Shown here: positions 1 through 9,097 of the stretch, piece by piece
Layout: every line of letters begins with the position of its first letter
Position numbering within the stretch: the first letter of the stretch is position 1
Source: an uncultured Clostridia bacterium
GTDB lineage: Bacteria > Bacillota > Clostridia > TANB77 > CAG-508
NCBI GenBank assembly: GCA_944386725.1
Contig: CALXCE010000009.1
Location: 1-41,257, forward strand
Length of the DNA: 41,257 bases
Direction: 5' to 3'
Translations under genes and position numbers: made by a program
Notes under the pieces: model-generated
Seen by the model: the letters and a program-made list of their open reading frames with translations, nothing else
What the model was told of the DNA's origin: nothing
The model's database searches: none

Positions 1-368
1 ACCAATTACCGCATTAAAAAATTAAATATAAAAAGAAAAAATCAAAATAACTGTCTAAATCAGAATCAACCAGAAGGAATATCAATGGCAGTACCCATGA
101 GAAACGGAGGAATGAAAATATCCAAAGTGATATTCTATGTTGTATTATCAGGTATTACGACAGGAATAGGAGCTTTTTTTGGAGCAATTATTGGCTCGAT
201 ATCTCAAGAAATCATAGCAATTTGTTTGAGTTTTGCAGCTCGGTGCCATGCTGTACATTGTATCTGGAGAGTTGGTACCAGAAGCAAACAATTTGTATCA
301 TGGAAGAATGACTTCTATTCGGAAATATTATAGGATTCCTAATTGGTATTTTTGCTACCATGATTTAG
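1..368 (+). CDS. ZIP family metal transporter, 3' part, with two +1 frameshifts at CGG
   Basis: The frame is open from base 1, so the gene begins upstream of the window. Joining frames at 241 and 320 gives about 121 residues of a ZIP (zinc/iron permease) C-terminus. It has the metal-site helix sequence QPEGISMAVPMRNGG, then hydrophobic helices with FAAGAML, a GELVPEA motif near the next metal-site helix, and a last helix IGNIIGFLIGIFATMI ending at TAG 366-368. ZIP proteins move divalent cations such as zinc across the cytoplasmic membrane. Without the shifts, translation runs into unrelated sequence after FAA and stops at 331-333. Both shifts have an in-frame CGG (241-243 and 320-322) where the family has a glycine, and dropping the C restores the helix. 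Family assignment is firm; whether the gene is expressed through recoding is inference. Confidence 0.85.
241..244 (+). other. Candidate +1 recoding site 1 (GCT CGGT, ZIP transporter)
   Basis: The in-frame triplet at 241-243 is CGG. Dropping C241 and continuing with GGT (242-244) restores the conserved FAAGAML helix. The zero frame continues only to the stop at 331-333. Confidence 0.7.
320..323 (+). other. Candidate +1 recoding site 2 (ATT CGGA, ZIP transporter)
   Basis: In the frame set by the first shift, 320-322 is again CGG. Dropping C320 and reading GGA (321-323) gives the terminal helix IGNIIGF and a stop at 366-368; without the shift the frame ends at 331-333. Confidence 0.7.
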
Positions 369-399
369 TGGCAATTATTAAAAAAAGATAAAAAATTAC

Positions 400-428
400 T
401 TGCTTTTTAGAAAGATATATAGTAAAAT
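400..428 (+). promoter_or_regulatory. Predicted vegetative promoter of pcrA
   Basis: A TTGCTT -35 element and a TAAAAT -10 element are separated by 17 bases, upstream of the pcrA ribosome binding site. Predicted by eye only. Confidence 0.45.
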
Positions 429-493
429 ACAAACATATATTTGAAAAAAGAAAAACAAACATAAACATAACACAATAAAGGAAGGAAACTCTG

Positions 494-2805
494 ATGCAAG
501 ATATATTAAAAGAATTAAATGATAAACAACATGAAGCAGTAGTAAACACGCAAGGTCCATGTTTAGTTATTGCACGGTGCAGGAAGTGGAAAAACAAAAG
601 TACTCACCCATAAGATAGCTTATTTAATAGGAGAAAAAAAAATAAAACCATGGGATATTTTGGCCATTACATTTACCAATAAGGCTGCTAATGAAATGAA
701 AGAAAGAATTGTAAATTTAGTAGGGGATTTAGCAAAAGATATTTGGATGGGAACTTTCCACTCTATTTGTGTTCGAATTTTAAGAAGATTTATTGATAGA
801 ATTGGATTTGATTCCTCTTTTATCATATTTGATACAACAGACCAAAAAGCTGTAGTCAAAGCTTGCTTAAGAGACTTGGCCATTGATGATAAACTATTTA
901 ATGATAAAAGTGTATTATCTGAGATTAGTAATGCCAAAAATGAAATGTTAGAGCCAGAACAGTATACTTCAAGAGTCAGTGGCGACTTTAGAAAAGAAAA
1001 GATTGCGACCGTTTATGAATTATATCAAAAAAGGCTAAAAGAAAATAATGCCATTGACTTTGATGACATTATAAATTATACCATAAAAATTATGATAGAA
1101 AATCCAGATATATTAGAATATTACTCTAACAAATTTCAATATATATTAGTAGATGAGTATCAAGACACCAACAAGGCACAATTTACCTTAATAACACTAT
1201 TTGCCTCTAAAAATGGAAATATTACGGTAGTAGGAGATAATGATCAACGGAATTTATTCTTTTAGAGGAGCCGATATTTCAAATATATTAAATTTTGAAA
1301 GAGACTTTCCAGGAACGAAAATTATAAAGTTAGAGCAAAATTATCGTTGTACACAAAATATCTTAAAAGTAGCTAATAGCGTCATCCAAAATAACGAAGT
1401 AAAATACAAAAAAGAACTTTGGACAAAAAATGATGAGGGAAATTTGCCACATATCTATCAAGCAGATAATGAATATGATGAAGGTGCTTATATTGTAGAG
1501 CAAATTGAACACTTAAAAAGAGAAGAATATTATCAATATTCTGATTTTGCGGTATTATATAGAATGAATACACAATCCAGAGCGATAGAGGATATTTTCA
1601 GAAGAGAAAATATTCCCTATAAAATGATTGGTGGATTAAAGTTTTATGAAAGAAAAGAAATCAAAGATATAATAGCTTATTTAAGATTGATTCAAAACAG
1701 TTCTGATAATTTGAGTCTAAAAAGAATTATTAATGAACCTAAGAGAGGAATTGGAAAGACAAGCTTAGAAAAAATAGAACAGTTAGCAGTTATTCATGAA
1801 ATTTCAATGTATGAAGTCATAAAAAAAGCAGATGAGTATGGATTAAATAGAGTCTATTTAAATTCTAGAGAATTTATCAATATGATGGAAGAACTAAAAG
1901 CAAAAAAAGACAACATAACAATTTCAGAATTAATCAAATTGACGCTAAAAAAATCAGGTTATACTAAAGCATTAGAACAAGAAAAGACCATTGAGGCAGA
2001 AAATAGAATTGCGAACTTAGAAGAATTTTTAACAGTTGCTATAGAATTTGAAGAAGAATTTGCAGAAAATTCATTAAGTGAATTTCTAGAAGGAATTACA
2101 CTATCAAGTGACTTAGATAACATGGAAGAAGAGGAGGAATCGGTTACATTAATGACTCTTCATAGTGCGAAAGGGCTTGAATTTCCAGTGGTATTTTTGG
2201 TAGGAATGGAGGAAGGGATTTTTCCAGGATATCAATCTATGATGCAGCCAGAAGAATTGGAAGAAGAAAGAAGGCTTTGTTATGTAGGAATTACCAGAGC
2301 CAAAGAAAACTTATTTTTAACTTGTAGTAAGCAAAGAACGATATTTGGCTCAACTAGTTATAATCCTGCATCAAGATTTTTACAAGAAATTCCAGAAGAA
2401 TTATTAGAAGGATATGATGAAGCATTTGGACAAACTTCTAAGAAAGAAGAAATGTTTAAAGATTCTTCTTATACTTGGACCTATGATAGCAAAACCAATA
2501 GTAATATTAAAACTTACAAAGAAAATGAGAAAGAGCCAGCCAGAGTAGCAAAAAGTAATACTAATTTTTCTTTTAGAACAGCAGAAAATTTTTTAAGTAG
2601 TTTAGGCAAAAAATCTTCTGCGACCAAATATGTTGATTTATCTCAATATGAAGCAGGAGTTAGAATTTTTCATAAGAAATTTGGAAAAGGTACTATTCAT
2701 TCAGTAGAGCCAGAAGGAGAAGATTTAAAAGTTGATATCAACTTTGACAAGGTAGGACATAAGAGATTGATGGCAAGATTTGCCAATTTAGAGATAATAG
2801 AATAA
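494..2805 (+). CDS. pcrA: ATP-dependent DNA helicase PcrA/UvrD, with two +1 frameshifts at CGG
   Basis: This is a superfamily 1A 3'-5' DNA helicase acting in repair and replication restart. The start ATG 494 follows an AAGGAAGG ribosome binding site. Joining 494-574, 576-1247 and 1249-2805 gives 769 residues, normal for PcrA. Visible motifs are the Walker A sequence GAGSGKT (residues about 28-34), ITFTNKAA, GTFHS, Walker B VDEYQDTN, GDNDQ-IYSFRGAD, QNYRC, MTLHSAKGLEFPVVF and VGITRAKE, followed by the usual C-terminal tail (FGKGTI). The first shift lies directly before the Walker A glycine and the second inside the DQ(S/G)IYSFRGA motif. Without them the first product would stop after 39 codons (TAA 611-613) and the second would stop at 1263-1265. 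Everything else in the gene looks intact, with no sign of decay. Expression as one protein by recoding is inferred. Confidence 0.9.
575..578 (+). other. Candidate +1 recoding site 3 (GCA CGGT, pcrA Walker A)
   Basis: In-frame CGG at 575-577. Dropping C575 and reading GGT (576-578) gives the Walker A motif GAGSGKT. The zero frame stops at 611-613. Confidence 0.75.
1248..1251 (+). other. Candidate +1 recoding site 4 (CAA CGGA, pcrA DQxIYSFRGA motif)
   Basis: In the corrected frame 1248-1250 is CGG. Dropping C1248 and reading GGA (1249-1251) gives DQGIYSFRGAD. Many family members have Ser rather than Gly at this position, so this site is slightly less clean than the others. The zero frame stops at 1263-1265. 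Confidence 0.7.
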
Positions 2806-2815
2806 AATGCTGATG

Positions 2816-2844
2816 ATAGAGAGGATATTTAAAATTCTCTCTAT
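2816..2844 (+). terminator. Possible terminator of pcrA
   Basis: An 8-base inverted repeat (ATAGAGAG / CTCTCTAT) with a 13-base loop begins about 10 bases after the pcrA stop. The following T tract is short, so termination strength is doubtful. Confidence 0.4.
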
Positions 2845-2958
2845 TTACGATTTAAATACTCTTGTTATTCATAAAAACAATTTTAAAACAAAAAATGTAT
2901 AAAAATCAAAAAAATGGAAAAAATAAATAGGAAATATAAAAAGAAAGGAAGGATAAAA

Positions 2959-3147
2959 ATGGCAGACTTAAATCAAATCGAATTACAACATTTAAGACAT
3001 TTAATTGGAGCACACGAAACAGCATACCAAAAATTAAATACTTATTCTTCACAAGCTGTTGACCCTCAAATCAAACAACTATTTTCAAAATCAGCACAAG
3101 ATGCATTAAACACAAAACAAAAATTAATGACATTTTTAAATAATTAA
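2959..3147 (+). CDS. Small CotF-like spore coat protein, 62 aa
   Basis: ATG 2959 is chosen over an in-frame ATG at 2914 because AAAGGAAGG lies 6 bases before it. The 62-residue product is helical and soluble, without signal peptide or membrane segment (begins MADLNQIELQHLRHLIGAHE). It resembles the small CotF/YhcQ-type coat proteins of spore-forming Clostridia, which commonly occur in adjacent pairs. The next gene starts 16 bases downstream and encodes a second, longer member, so the two are probably co-transcribed. Family assignment rests on pattern and pairing, not on an alignment. Confidence 0.6.
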   Translation: MADLNQIELQHLRHLIGAHETAYQKLNTYSSQAVDPQIKQLFSKSAQDALNTKQKLMTFLNN

Positions 3148-3163
3148 GAGGAGGTTAAATAAA

Positions 3164-3409
3164 ATGGATGAAAAAACAATGGTAAACGATATTTTAGGGA
3201 GTGTAAAAGCAGATCTAACGGCCTATCAAACAGCTATATCAGAATCAGAAAATATGCAACTAAGACAAACTTTCCAACAGATTAGAAATAATGATGAAAG
3301 TTTTCAATATGAGTTATTCAAAATAGCACAATCAAAAGGATATTATATTCCTGCACAGAAAGCAACAACAACAGAAATCAACACAGTAAAAACAGAATTG
3401 CAACAATAG
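3164..3409 (+). CDS. CotF family spore coat protein, 81 aa
   Basis: ATG 3164 follows GAGGAGG by 7 bases. The product has the features of the CotF coat domain: a helical segment ILGSVKADLTAYQTAISE, then LRQTFQQIRN and a second helix ending in SKGYYIPA. CotF-like proteins are associated with the coat of the endospore. It forms a pair with the 62-residue protein just upstream. A GGGGAC-type palindrome begins 8 bases after its stop and may end the transcript. Expression by a mother-cell sigma factor would be expected, but no promoter could be confidently assigned. Confidence 0.7.
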   Translation: MDEKTMVNDILGSVKADLTAYQTAISESENMQLRQTFQQIRNNDESFQYELFKIAQSKGYYIPAQKATTTEINTVKTELQQ

Positions 3410-3416
3410 GTGCATT

Positions 3417-3526
3417 GGGGACAAGAGGACAAGGGGACGTAGATAATGTCCCAATCTTTAAATTATTTAATTTATGCTTACTAGAGATTGGGACATTATC
3501 TACGTCCCCTTGTCCTCCCTTGTCCT
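3417..3526. repeat. GGGGAC-type palindromic element, 110 bp
   Basis: The left arm, GGGGACAAG followed by AGGACAAGGGGACGTAGA and on through TGTCCCAATCT, is matched by a right arm from AGATTGGGACA to TTGTCCT. The inner 32 bases of each arm pair perfectly and the outer part pairs with small offsets. The loop is about 25 AT-rich bases. It shares the GGGGAC outer end with the elements at 21.9 kb and 33.7 kb and, like them, lies just behind a stop codon. A REP/MITE-like repeat is likely. Confidence 0.75.
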
Positions 3527-3699
3527 AAAATGAAAATGAGAGATAAATGGAATAAAAAGAAGATAAACATTCAAAAATGGAAAAAACTTACGGAAATTGG
3601 ATAAACAATCTCTTTGCAAAAAAATAAATATTACAATATTATTACAATAGTTTTTGTCGAAGGAAAGTATTTGAAATACAAAGGAGATTGATTTTAAGA

Positions 3700-4713
3700 A
3701 TGTTTAAAAAAGTAATGATACACACTAAAAGAAGTATAAAGTTTATTGTTCTTTTCATGATTTCAGTCTTTTTAATAATAGGAGCTATTGCCTTTTTATA
3801 TAAACCTACTTATAGTGTTTTTATCGATGGAGAGCAAGTAGGGTATACAGAGAATAAAGCAGAATTACAGCAAAAAATAAATCATTACATAGAAAATGGT
3901 GAAGAAGGAAGCCAAAATATAGCATTTGTACAAGTTGCTAATCTTCCTAGTTATAAATTATGTTTATTGAAAAAGAATATTGTAGCAAATGACGAAGAAA
4001 TATTCGAAAAAGTTAAAGAACAAGGAATTGCATATTATCGTTATTATGCTGTATTAGAAGATCAAGAAGAAAAACTATATGTTTCGAGCTTTGAAGAAGC
4101 AGAACTAGTAGTAAATGGATTAAAAGAGAAAAATAGTTCTAATATAGAAAAAATATCTATTGTAGAAAAATATGAGCCAAATATGGCCGATTTAGTTACT
4201 TCAGAAGAAGCAATATCAAAGCTATATGTAGAGCCAGCAAAAGTAGTTACAGTGGCTAGTAATAAAACAACTAAAACAACTGCGACAGGAAGAGTCAACA
4301 CAGCAACTACAATTGCTTCAGGGACTCCTAGTATTGGAGTTTCTCTAATTAGACCAATATCAGGAACGATTACATCTAGATTTGGAGCAAGAAGTAGCAT
4401 CAGAAGTTCAGCTCATACAGGATTAGATATTGCTGCATCAACAGGAACACCAATTGCTGCAGCGGCATCTGGAACCGTAACTTTTTCTGGGTATAAAGGT
4501 TCTTATGGATATATGGTTGTAATATCACATGGAAATGGTCTACAAACTTATTATGGACATTGTAATAGCCTATACGTATCGGCAGGTACATACGTATCGC
4601 AAGGACAAGCGATAGCAACAGTTGGATCAACAGGAAATTCTACAGGTCCACACTTACATTTGGAAGTGAGAGTAAATGGTGTAGCATATAATCCACAAAA
4701 TTATGTATATTAA
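3700..4713 (+). CDS. Membrane-anchored M23 family metallopeptidase
   Basis: Murein endopeptidase of the lysostaphin/LytM (M23) type. The product has about 337 residues: a basic N-terminus and one membrane segment (about residues 12-32), an extracellular region of about 160 residues without a recognised domain, a Thr/Ala-rich linker, and a C-terminal M23 domain. The zinc and catalytic motifs are complete: HTGLDI, YGHCNS and HLHLE. ATG 3700 is preferred to TTG 3688 because AAGGAG at 3681-3686 would touch the TTG; spacing to the ATG (13 bases) is long, so the start is somewhat uncertain. The architecture resembles SpoIIQ-like and other cell-wall remodelling peptidases. A sporulation role is possible but not shown. 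Confidence 0.85.
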   Translation: MFKKVMIHTKRSIKFIVLFMISVFLIIGAIAFLYKPTYSVFIDGEQVGYTENKAELQQKINHYIENGEEGSQNIAFVQVANLPSYKLCLLKKNIVANDEEIFEKVKEQGIAYYRYYAVLEDQEEKLYVSSFEEAELVVNGLKEKNSSNIEKISIVEKYEPNMADLVTSEEAISKLYVEPAKVVTVASNKTTKTTATGRVNTATTIASGTPSIGVSLIRPISGTITSRFGARSSIRSSAHTGLDIAASTGTPIAAAASGTVTFSGYKGSYGYMVVISHGNGLQTYYGHCNSLYVSAGTYVSQGQAIATVGSTGNSTGPHLHLEVRVNGVAYNPQNYVY

Positions 4714-4727
4714 ACGAAATTAGATAG

Positions 4728-4771
4728 AAACTAAAAACTCGGTATACAAAAGAAAACCGAGTTTTTAGTTT
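4728..4771. terminator. Bidirectional terminator between M23 peptidase and mecA
   Basis: A 15-base perfect inverted repeat (AAACTAAAAACTCGG / CCGAGTTTTTAGTTT) has T-rich flanks on both strands and lies between convergent genes. It fits rho-independent termination from both sides. Confidence 0.8.
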
Positions 4772-4780
4772 GTTTATTAT

Positions 4781-5401
4781 TTAATTTGCAAAAAAATCAA
4801 TTCCTACATCTATAGCGTTTTTTCTTATGACAACTTTTCCATGTTCTAATAATTTATACTCAAAATGATTGGAAAAAGAAAGAAGTTTTCCAAATTCAGA
4901 TAGAGTAGAGTAAAATTGATTCATGTTTTTGTATTTTGTGTTGACATTCCTTAAAATTAAATAATAGGAATTTTTCCATAAATACAAAGACGTTTTTTTG
5001 GCTAATTCACTATTATCAAGTTTATGTATATGTTTCATAGCGTTACAGAACTCACAAAAAGACTCAAAATTTTCAAATTGGCAAATAACATGTGTATTTA
5101 TTTTTTCAAAAGATTTTCTTTTAACAATTAATTTTTTCTTTTTTAAATCATTATCAGGTAAATATTTTGTAATGGTAAAAACAAAAATATCTTCCAAAGA
5201 AGAGAAAGCTTCAATCAACAGTTTACAACCATCTGTGTGAAAATCTACTTCCTTTTCTGCCTTTTTTAGAATATCAGAAAAAATGTCCTGAGTTTCAATG
5301 ACCTTTGTCATAATGCTATGTACATTTATATTGTTAAATCCTAATTCGTGTGAATGGATAATAACTCGAATCTTATTTTCGGTAAGTTTTTCAATCTTCA
5401 T
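4781..5401 (-). CDS. mecA: Adaptor protein MecA
   Basis: The 206-residue product begins MKIEKLTENKIRVIIHSHEL, the typical MecA N-terminus that binds substrates such as ComK in Bacillus. After an acidic central part it has the C-terminal domain that docks on ClpC (LYLWKNSYYLILRN, then YSTLSEFGKLLSFSNHFEYKLLEHGKVVI). MecA delivers substrates to the ClpCP protease in the cytoplasm. Length and order match the family. The start ATG (5399-5401 on the plus strand) is preceded by AAGGGGGAA. The gene is transcribed alone, divergent from the DUF4321-radC-mreB operon and convergent with the M23 peptidase gene. Confidence 0.88.
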   Translation of the reverse strand: MKIEKLTENKIRVIIHSHELGFNNINVHSIMTKVIETQDIFSDILKKAEKEVDFHTDGCKLLIEAFSSLEDIFVFTITKYLPDNDLKKKKLIVKRKSFEKINTHVICQFENFESFCEFCNAMKHIHKLDNSELAKKTSLYLWKNSYYLILRNVNTKYKNMNQFYSTLSEFGKLLSFSNHFEYKLLEHGKVVIRKNAIDVGIDFFAN

Positions 5402-5525
5402 AAAGACAAGTTCCCCCTTAACTACTACTAATTATATTATACTACTTATATTATTATATGGAAAGGCACAATTTTTGGTAATAAAAATTCATTTTTAAAT
5501 TTTTTTAGGAAATCAAACAATTTAC

Positions 5526-5554
5526 TTGAAAAATTTGTTAATTCAAGATATAAT
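5526..5554 (+). promoter_or_regulatory. Consensus promoter of the DUF4321-radC-mreBCD-mrdA-minC operon
   Basis: TTGAAA and TATAAT with a 17-base spacer, about 60 bases upstream of the first gene. It is the only strong promoter seen before the cluster. Confidence 0.75.
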
Positions 5555-5613
5555 ACCAAAAGTAGAATAAAAATACAATAGCCGTAGCAAAAAGTAAAAA
5601 TTGGAGGTAGAAA

Positions 5614-5871
5614 ATGGCAACAAAAGAAAAAAACATATGGATACTATTAATCTTTATTTTATCAGGGCTAGTAGTAGGGGGACTACTAGGAGAATTAGCT
5701 GCGAAAGTAGATTGGCTTTGGTGGTTGTCCTATAGCCAAAGTTTTGGATTAGATAATCCAATTGTATTAGATTTAAGTGTAGTAAAAATTACTTTTGCTT
5801 TAATGTTTAAAATTAGTATATCAAGTATTATTGGAATGGTGCTTGCCATATTTATCTATAAAAAAATATAA
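5614..5871 (+). CDS. DUF4321 family small membrane protein
   Basis: The 85-residue product has two membrane segments: residues about 8-28 (IWILLIFILSGLVVGGLLGEL) and about 62-83 (ISISSIIGMVLAIFIYKKI). The loop between them contains WLWWLSYSQSFGLDNPIVLDL. This matches the DUF4321 proteins that sit next to radC and mreB in many Clostridia. Function is unknown. GGAGG lies 8 bases before the ATG. As first gene of the operon it may take part in envelope or shape functions, but that is only association by position. Confidence 0.8.
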   Translation: MATKEKNIWILLIFILSGLVVGGLLGELAAKVDWLWWLSYSQSFGLDNPIVLDLSVVKITFALMFKISISSIIGMVLAIFIYKKI

Positions 5872-5905
5872 TAGGGGCAATTAGAACAAGAAAGGAACGG
5901 TTTTT

Positions 5906-6611
5906 TTGCCAATAAAAATAAAAGAATTACCAGAATTAGAAAGACCTTATGAAAAGTTAGAATGGTATGGAGAAAAAGTATTATCAAATGCAGAATTACT
6001 TGCCATTATTATAAAAACGGGAACGAAACAAGAAACTTCTGTACAATTAGCACAAAAGATATTGAACTTAAACGATACCAAATCAGAAGGGATTAATTTT
6101 TTACGAAATATTAGTATAGAAGAATTGATGCAAATTAATGGAATTGGAAAAGTTAAAGCAATCCAATTAAAGGCAGTTGGAGAATTAGCTAATCGAATGA
6201 CAATGCCATCTAATTATAAAAAAATAACCATAAAAGAGCCATATGATTTAGCAAAAATTATGATGGAGGAATTGAGATTTCAAAAAAGAGAAATTGCCAA
6301 AATTGTCATACTCAATAATAAAAATGAAATTCTAAAAATGAAAAACATTGTTGTTCGGAGGTGCCAATTTTGCCAATCTTTTTATTAAGGATATCTTAGA
6401 AGAACCAATCAAAATGAAAGCACCTAAAATCATTTTAGTGCACAATCATCCGAGTGGCGATGCCACGCCAAGCCAGCAAGACATTGATTTTACGAATTGC
6501 TTATATGATGCTACTAACTTATTAGGGATTCAATTATTAGATCATTTGGTGATAGGAAATAAAACCTATACTAGCATTTTTTCGAAAATGATTTCAGAAA
6601 CGAAAGATTGA
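5906..6611 (+). CDS. radC: DNA repair protein RadC (JAMM domain), with one +1 frameshift at CGG
   Basis: Joining 5906-6355 and 6357-6611 gives 234 residues, normal for RadC. The TTG start at 5906 lies 9 bases after AAAGGAA and gives the family N-terminus IKELPELERPYEKL. An N-terminal helix-hairpin-helix region (LSNAELLAIII, INGIGKVKAIQLKA) is followed by the JAMM metal motif HNHPSGDATPSQQD. RadC was named for DNA repair, but its true biochemical role is unsettled. The shift occurs at CGG 6356-6358, in the sequence IVV-GGANF between the two domains; without it translation stops at 6386-6388 and the JAMM domain is lost. The gene is 34 bases after the DUF4321 gene and 21 before mreB. Confidence 0.88.
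6356..6359 (+). other. Candidate +1 recoding site 5 (GTT CGGA, radC)
   Basis: In-frame CGG at 6356-6358. Dropping C6356 and reading GGA (6357-6359) gives IVVGGANF and the JAMM domain. The zero frame stops at 6386-6388. Confidence 0.75.
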
Positions 6612-7665
<1,054 letters not shown>

Positions 7666-7687
7666 AATAAAGAATAAGGAGTAAAAA

Positions 7688-8503
7688 ATGTATCGAAATA
7701 AAAAAGCTGGAATGATGGGCATTATTATAACGATTATTATTTTAATATTCATTGTTATTTTTTCAAATGGAGATTCTGATAATTCTTTCTTTGAAAATGT
7801 AGCAAGTAATTTAGTTATGCCAATTCAGAACGGGCTAACTTACTTGAAAAATAAGTTAAGTGGAAATAGTACATTTTTTACAGATATTAATTATCTAAAA
7901 GAAGAAAATGAACAATTAAAGCAAAAAAATAGCGAACTAGAGCAATCATTAAGAGAATTAGAAAATATAAAAACACAAAACGAAACCTTGAAAGAATATT
8001 TAAATTTAACAGAAAAATATGGAGAATATAAAACGATACCAGGATATGTTATTAATAAAGATATTAGTAATTATTCTAAGATTATGGTTATTAATATAGG
8101 AAAAGATGATGGCGTTGAAGAAAATATGACAGTAATTGGAGATGAAGGATTAGTAGGACATGTTATTTCTGTCACCAATTCAACGGCAAAAGTGCAAACC
8201 ATTATTGATACAGCTAGTTCAGTTAGTTGTACCATGAGTACAACAAAAGAGAGCATTGTATGTAAGGGAACATTAAATGATACATCTTCTTTAAAGGCTA
8301 TGTATATTCCAACAGATGTGAATATTATGCAAGGTGATAATGTAGAAACCTCAGGATTAGGAGGAATTTACCCAAAAGGAATTCATGTGGGAACTGTAAA
8401 AAAAGCTACGAATACACAAAATTTGACAGATCGATATGCTATCGTAGAAACAGCAGTTGATTTTGATAAATTGGACACAGTACTAGTCATAACGAATCAA
8501 TAA
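7688..8503 (+). CDS. mreC: Rod shape-determining protein MreC
   Basis: The 271-residue product has a short basic N-terminus, one membrane segment (residues about 9-26), a coiled coil (about 72-108, YLKEENEQLKQKNSELEQS) and the paired beta-barrel MreC domain (GYVINKDISNYSKIMVINIG through the end). Features such as EGLVGHV and GIYPKGIHVGTV are typical. MreC sits in the membrane with its barrel outside, linking MreB filaments to PBP2. It starts 22 bases after mreB with an AAGGAG site. No frame problems. Confidence 0.93.
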   Translation: MYRNKKAGMMGIIITIIILIFIVIFSNGDSDNSFFENVASNLVMPIQNGLTYLKNKLSGNSTFFTDINYLKEENEQLKQKNSELEQSLRELENIKTQNETLKEYLNLTEKYGEYKTIPGYVINKDISNYSKIMVINIGKDDGVEENMTVIGDEGLVGHVISVTNSTAKVQTIIDTASSVSCTMSTTKESIVCKGTLNDTSSLKAMYIPTDVNIMQGDNVETSGLGGIYPKGIHVGTVKKATNTQNLTDRYAIVETAVDFDKLDTVLVITNQ

Positions 8504-8551
8504 CAGTACTAAAAGCAGTTTTCTAGAAGTAAGAAAAAAGAGGTGAAGCAA

Positions 8552-9085
8552 TTGAAAAAAGGAATCATCAATATTAGTTTAATTTTAACTGCTATTTTAA
8601 TCTATCTTTTACAAGCTAATTTTTTCAGTTGGTTCAATATAGCAGGAGTTATGCCAAATTTATTTGTGATATTTATATTATTTATAGGATTATTTGGAAA
8701 TCGAACGATGGGAACAATTTATGGACTAGTGATAGGATTACTGCTAGATTTTGTAATAGGAACAACAGCAGGAATCAATAGTGTAGGATTGGGTTTAATA
8801 GGATTTTTAGCAACTGTGTTTGATAAGAATTTTTCAAAAGATAGTAGGATCACGATTATGATTATGGTGGTAGTAGCAACTGCCATTTTCGAAATTTTAT
8901 CTTATATACTAAATTATATCTTTGTATCGATTGATGTAGAAATATTTAATTTTTTGAAAATTTTAGTCATAGAAATGATTTATAATTTAATCATAACTAT
9001 TATTATTTATCCATTGATACAAACATTTGGTTATTCTATAGAGAATGAATATAAGGGAAATAAGATTTTGACACGATATTTTTAA
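8552..9085 (+). CDS. mreD: Rod shape-determining protein MreD
   Basis: The product is an integral membrane protein of 177 residues with five or six hydrophobic helices (for example IINISLILTAILIYLLQANFF and LFVIFILFIGLFGNRTMG). Gene order after mreC and the motif GxxxGLxxGLLLDFVIG identify MreD. TTG 8552 is preferred to GTG 8543 because the GTG is itself part of the ribosome binding site AGAGGTGA. MreD is a component of the elongasome; its exact role is not settled. Confidence 0.9.
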   Translation: MKKGIINISLILTAILIYLLQANFFSWFNIAGVMPNLFVIFILFIGLFGNRTMGTIYGLVIGLLLDFVIGTTAGINSVGLGLIGFLATVFDKNFSKDSRITIMIMVVVATAIFEILSYILNYIFVSIDVEIFNFLKILVIEMIYNLIITIIIYPLIQTFGYSIENEYKGNKILTRYF

Positions 9086-9097
9086 GGAGGAAAAGAT

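Noticed and set aside
1240..2805. Separate helicase gene starting at ATG 1240
   Set aside because: It is the downstream part of pcrA after the second shift; there is no ribosome binding site and it lacks the Walker A motif.
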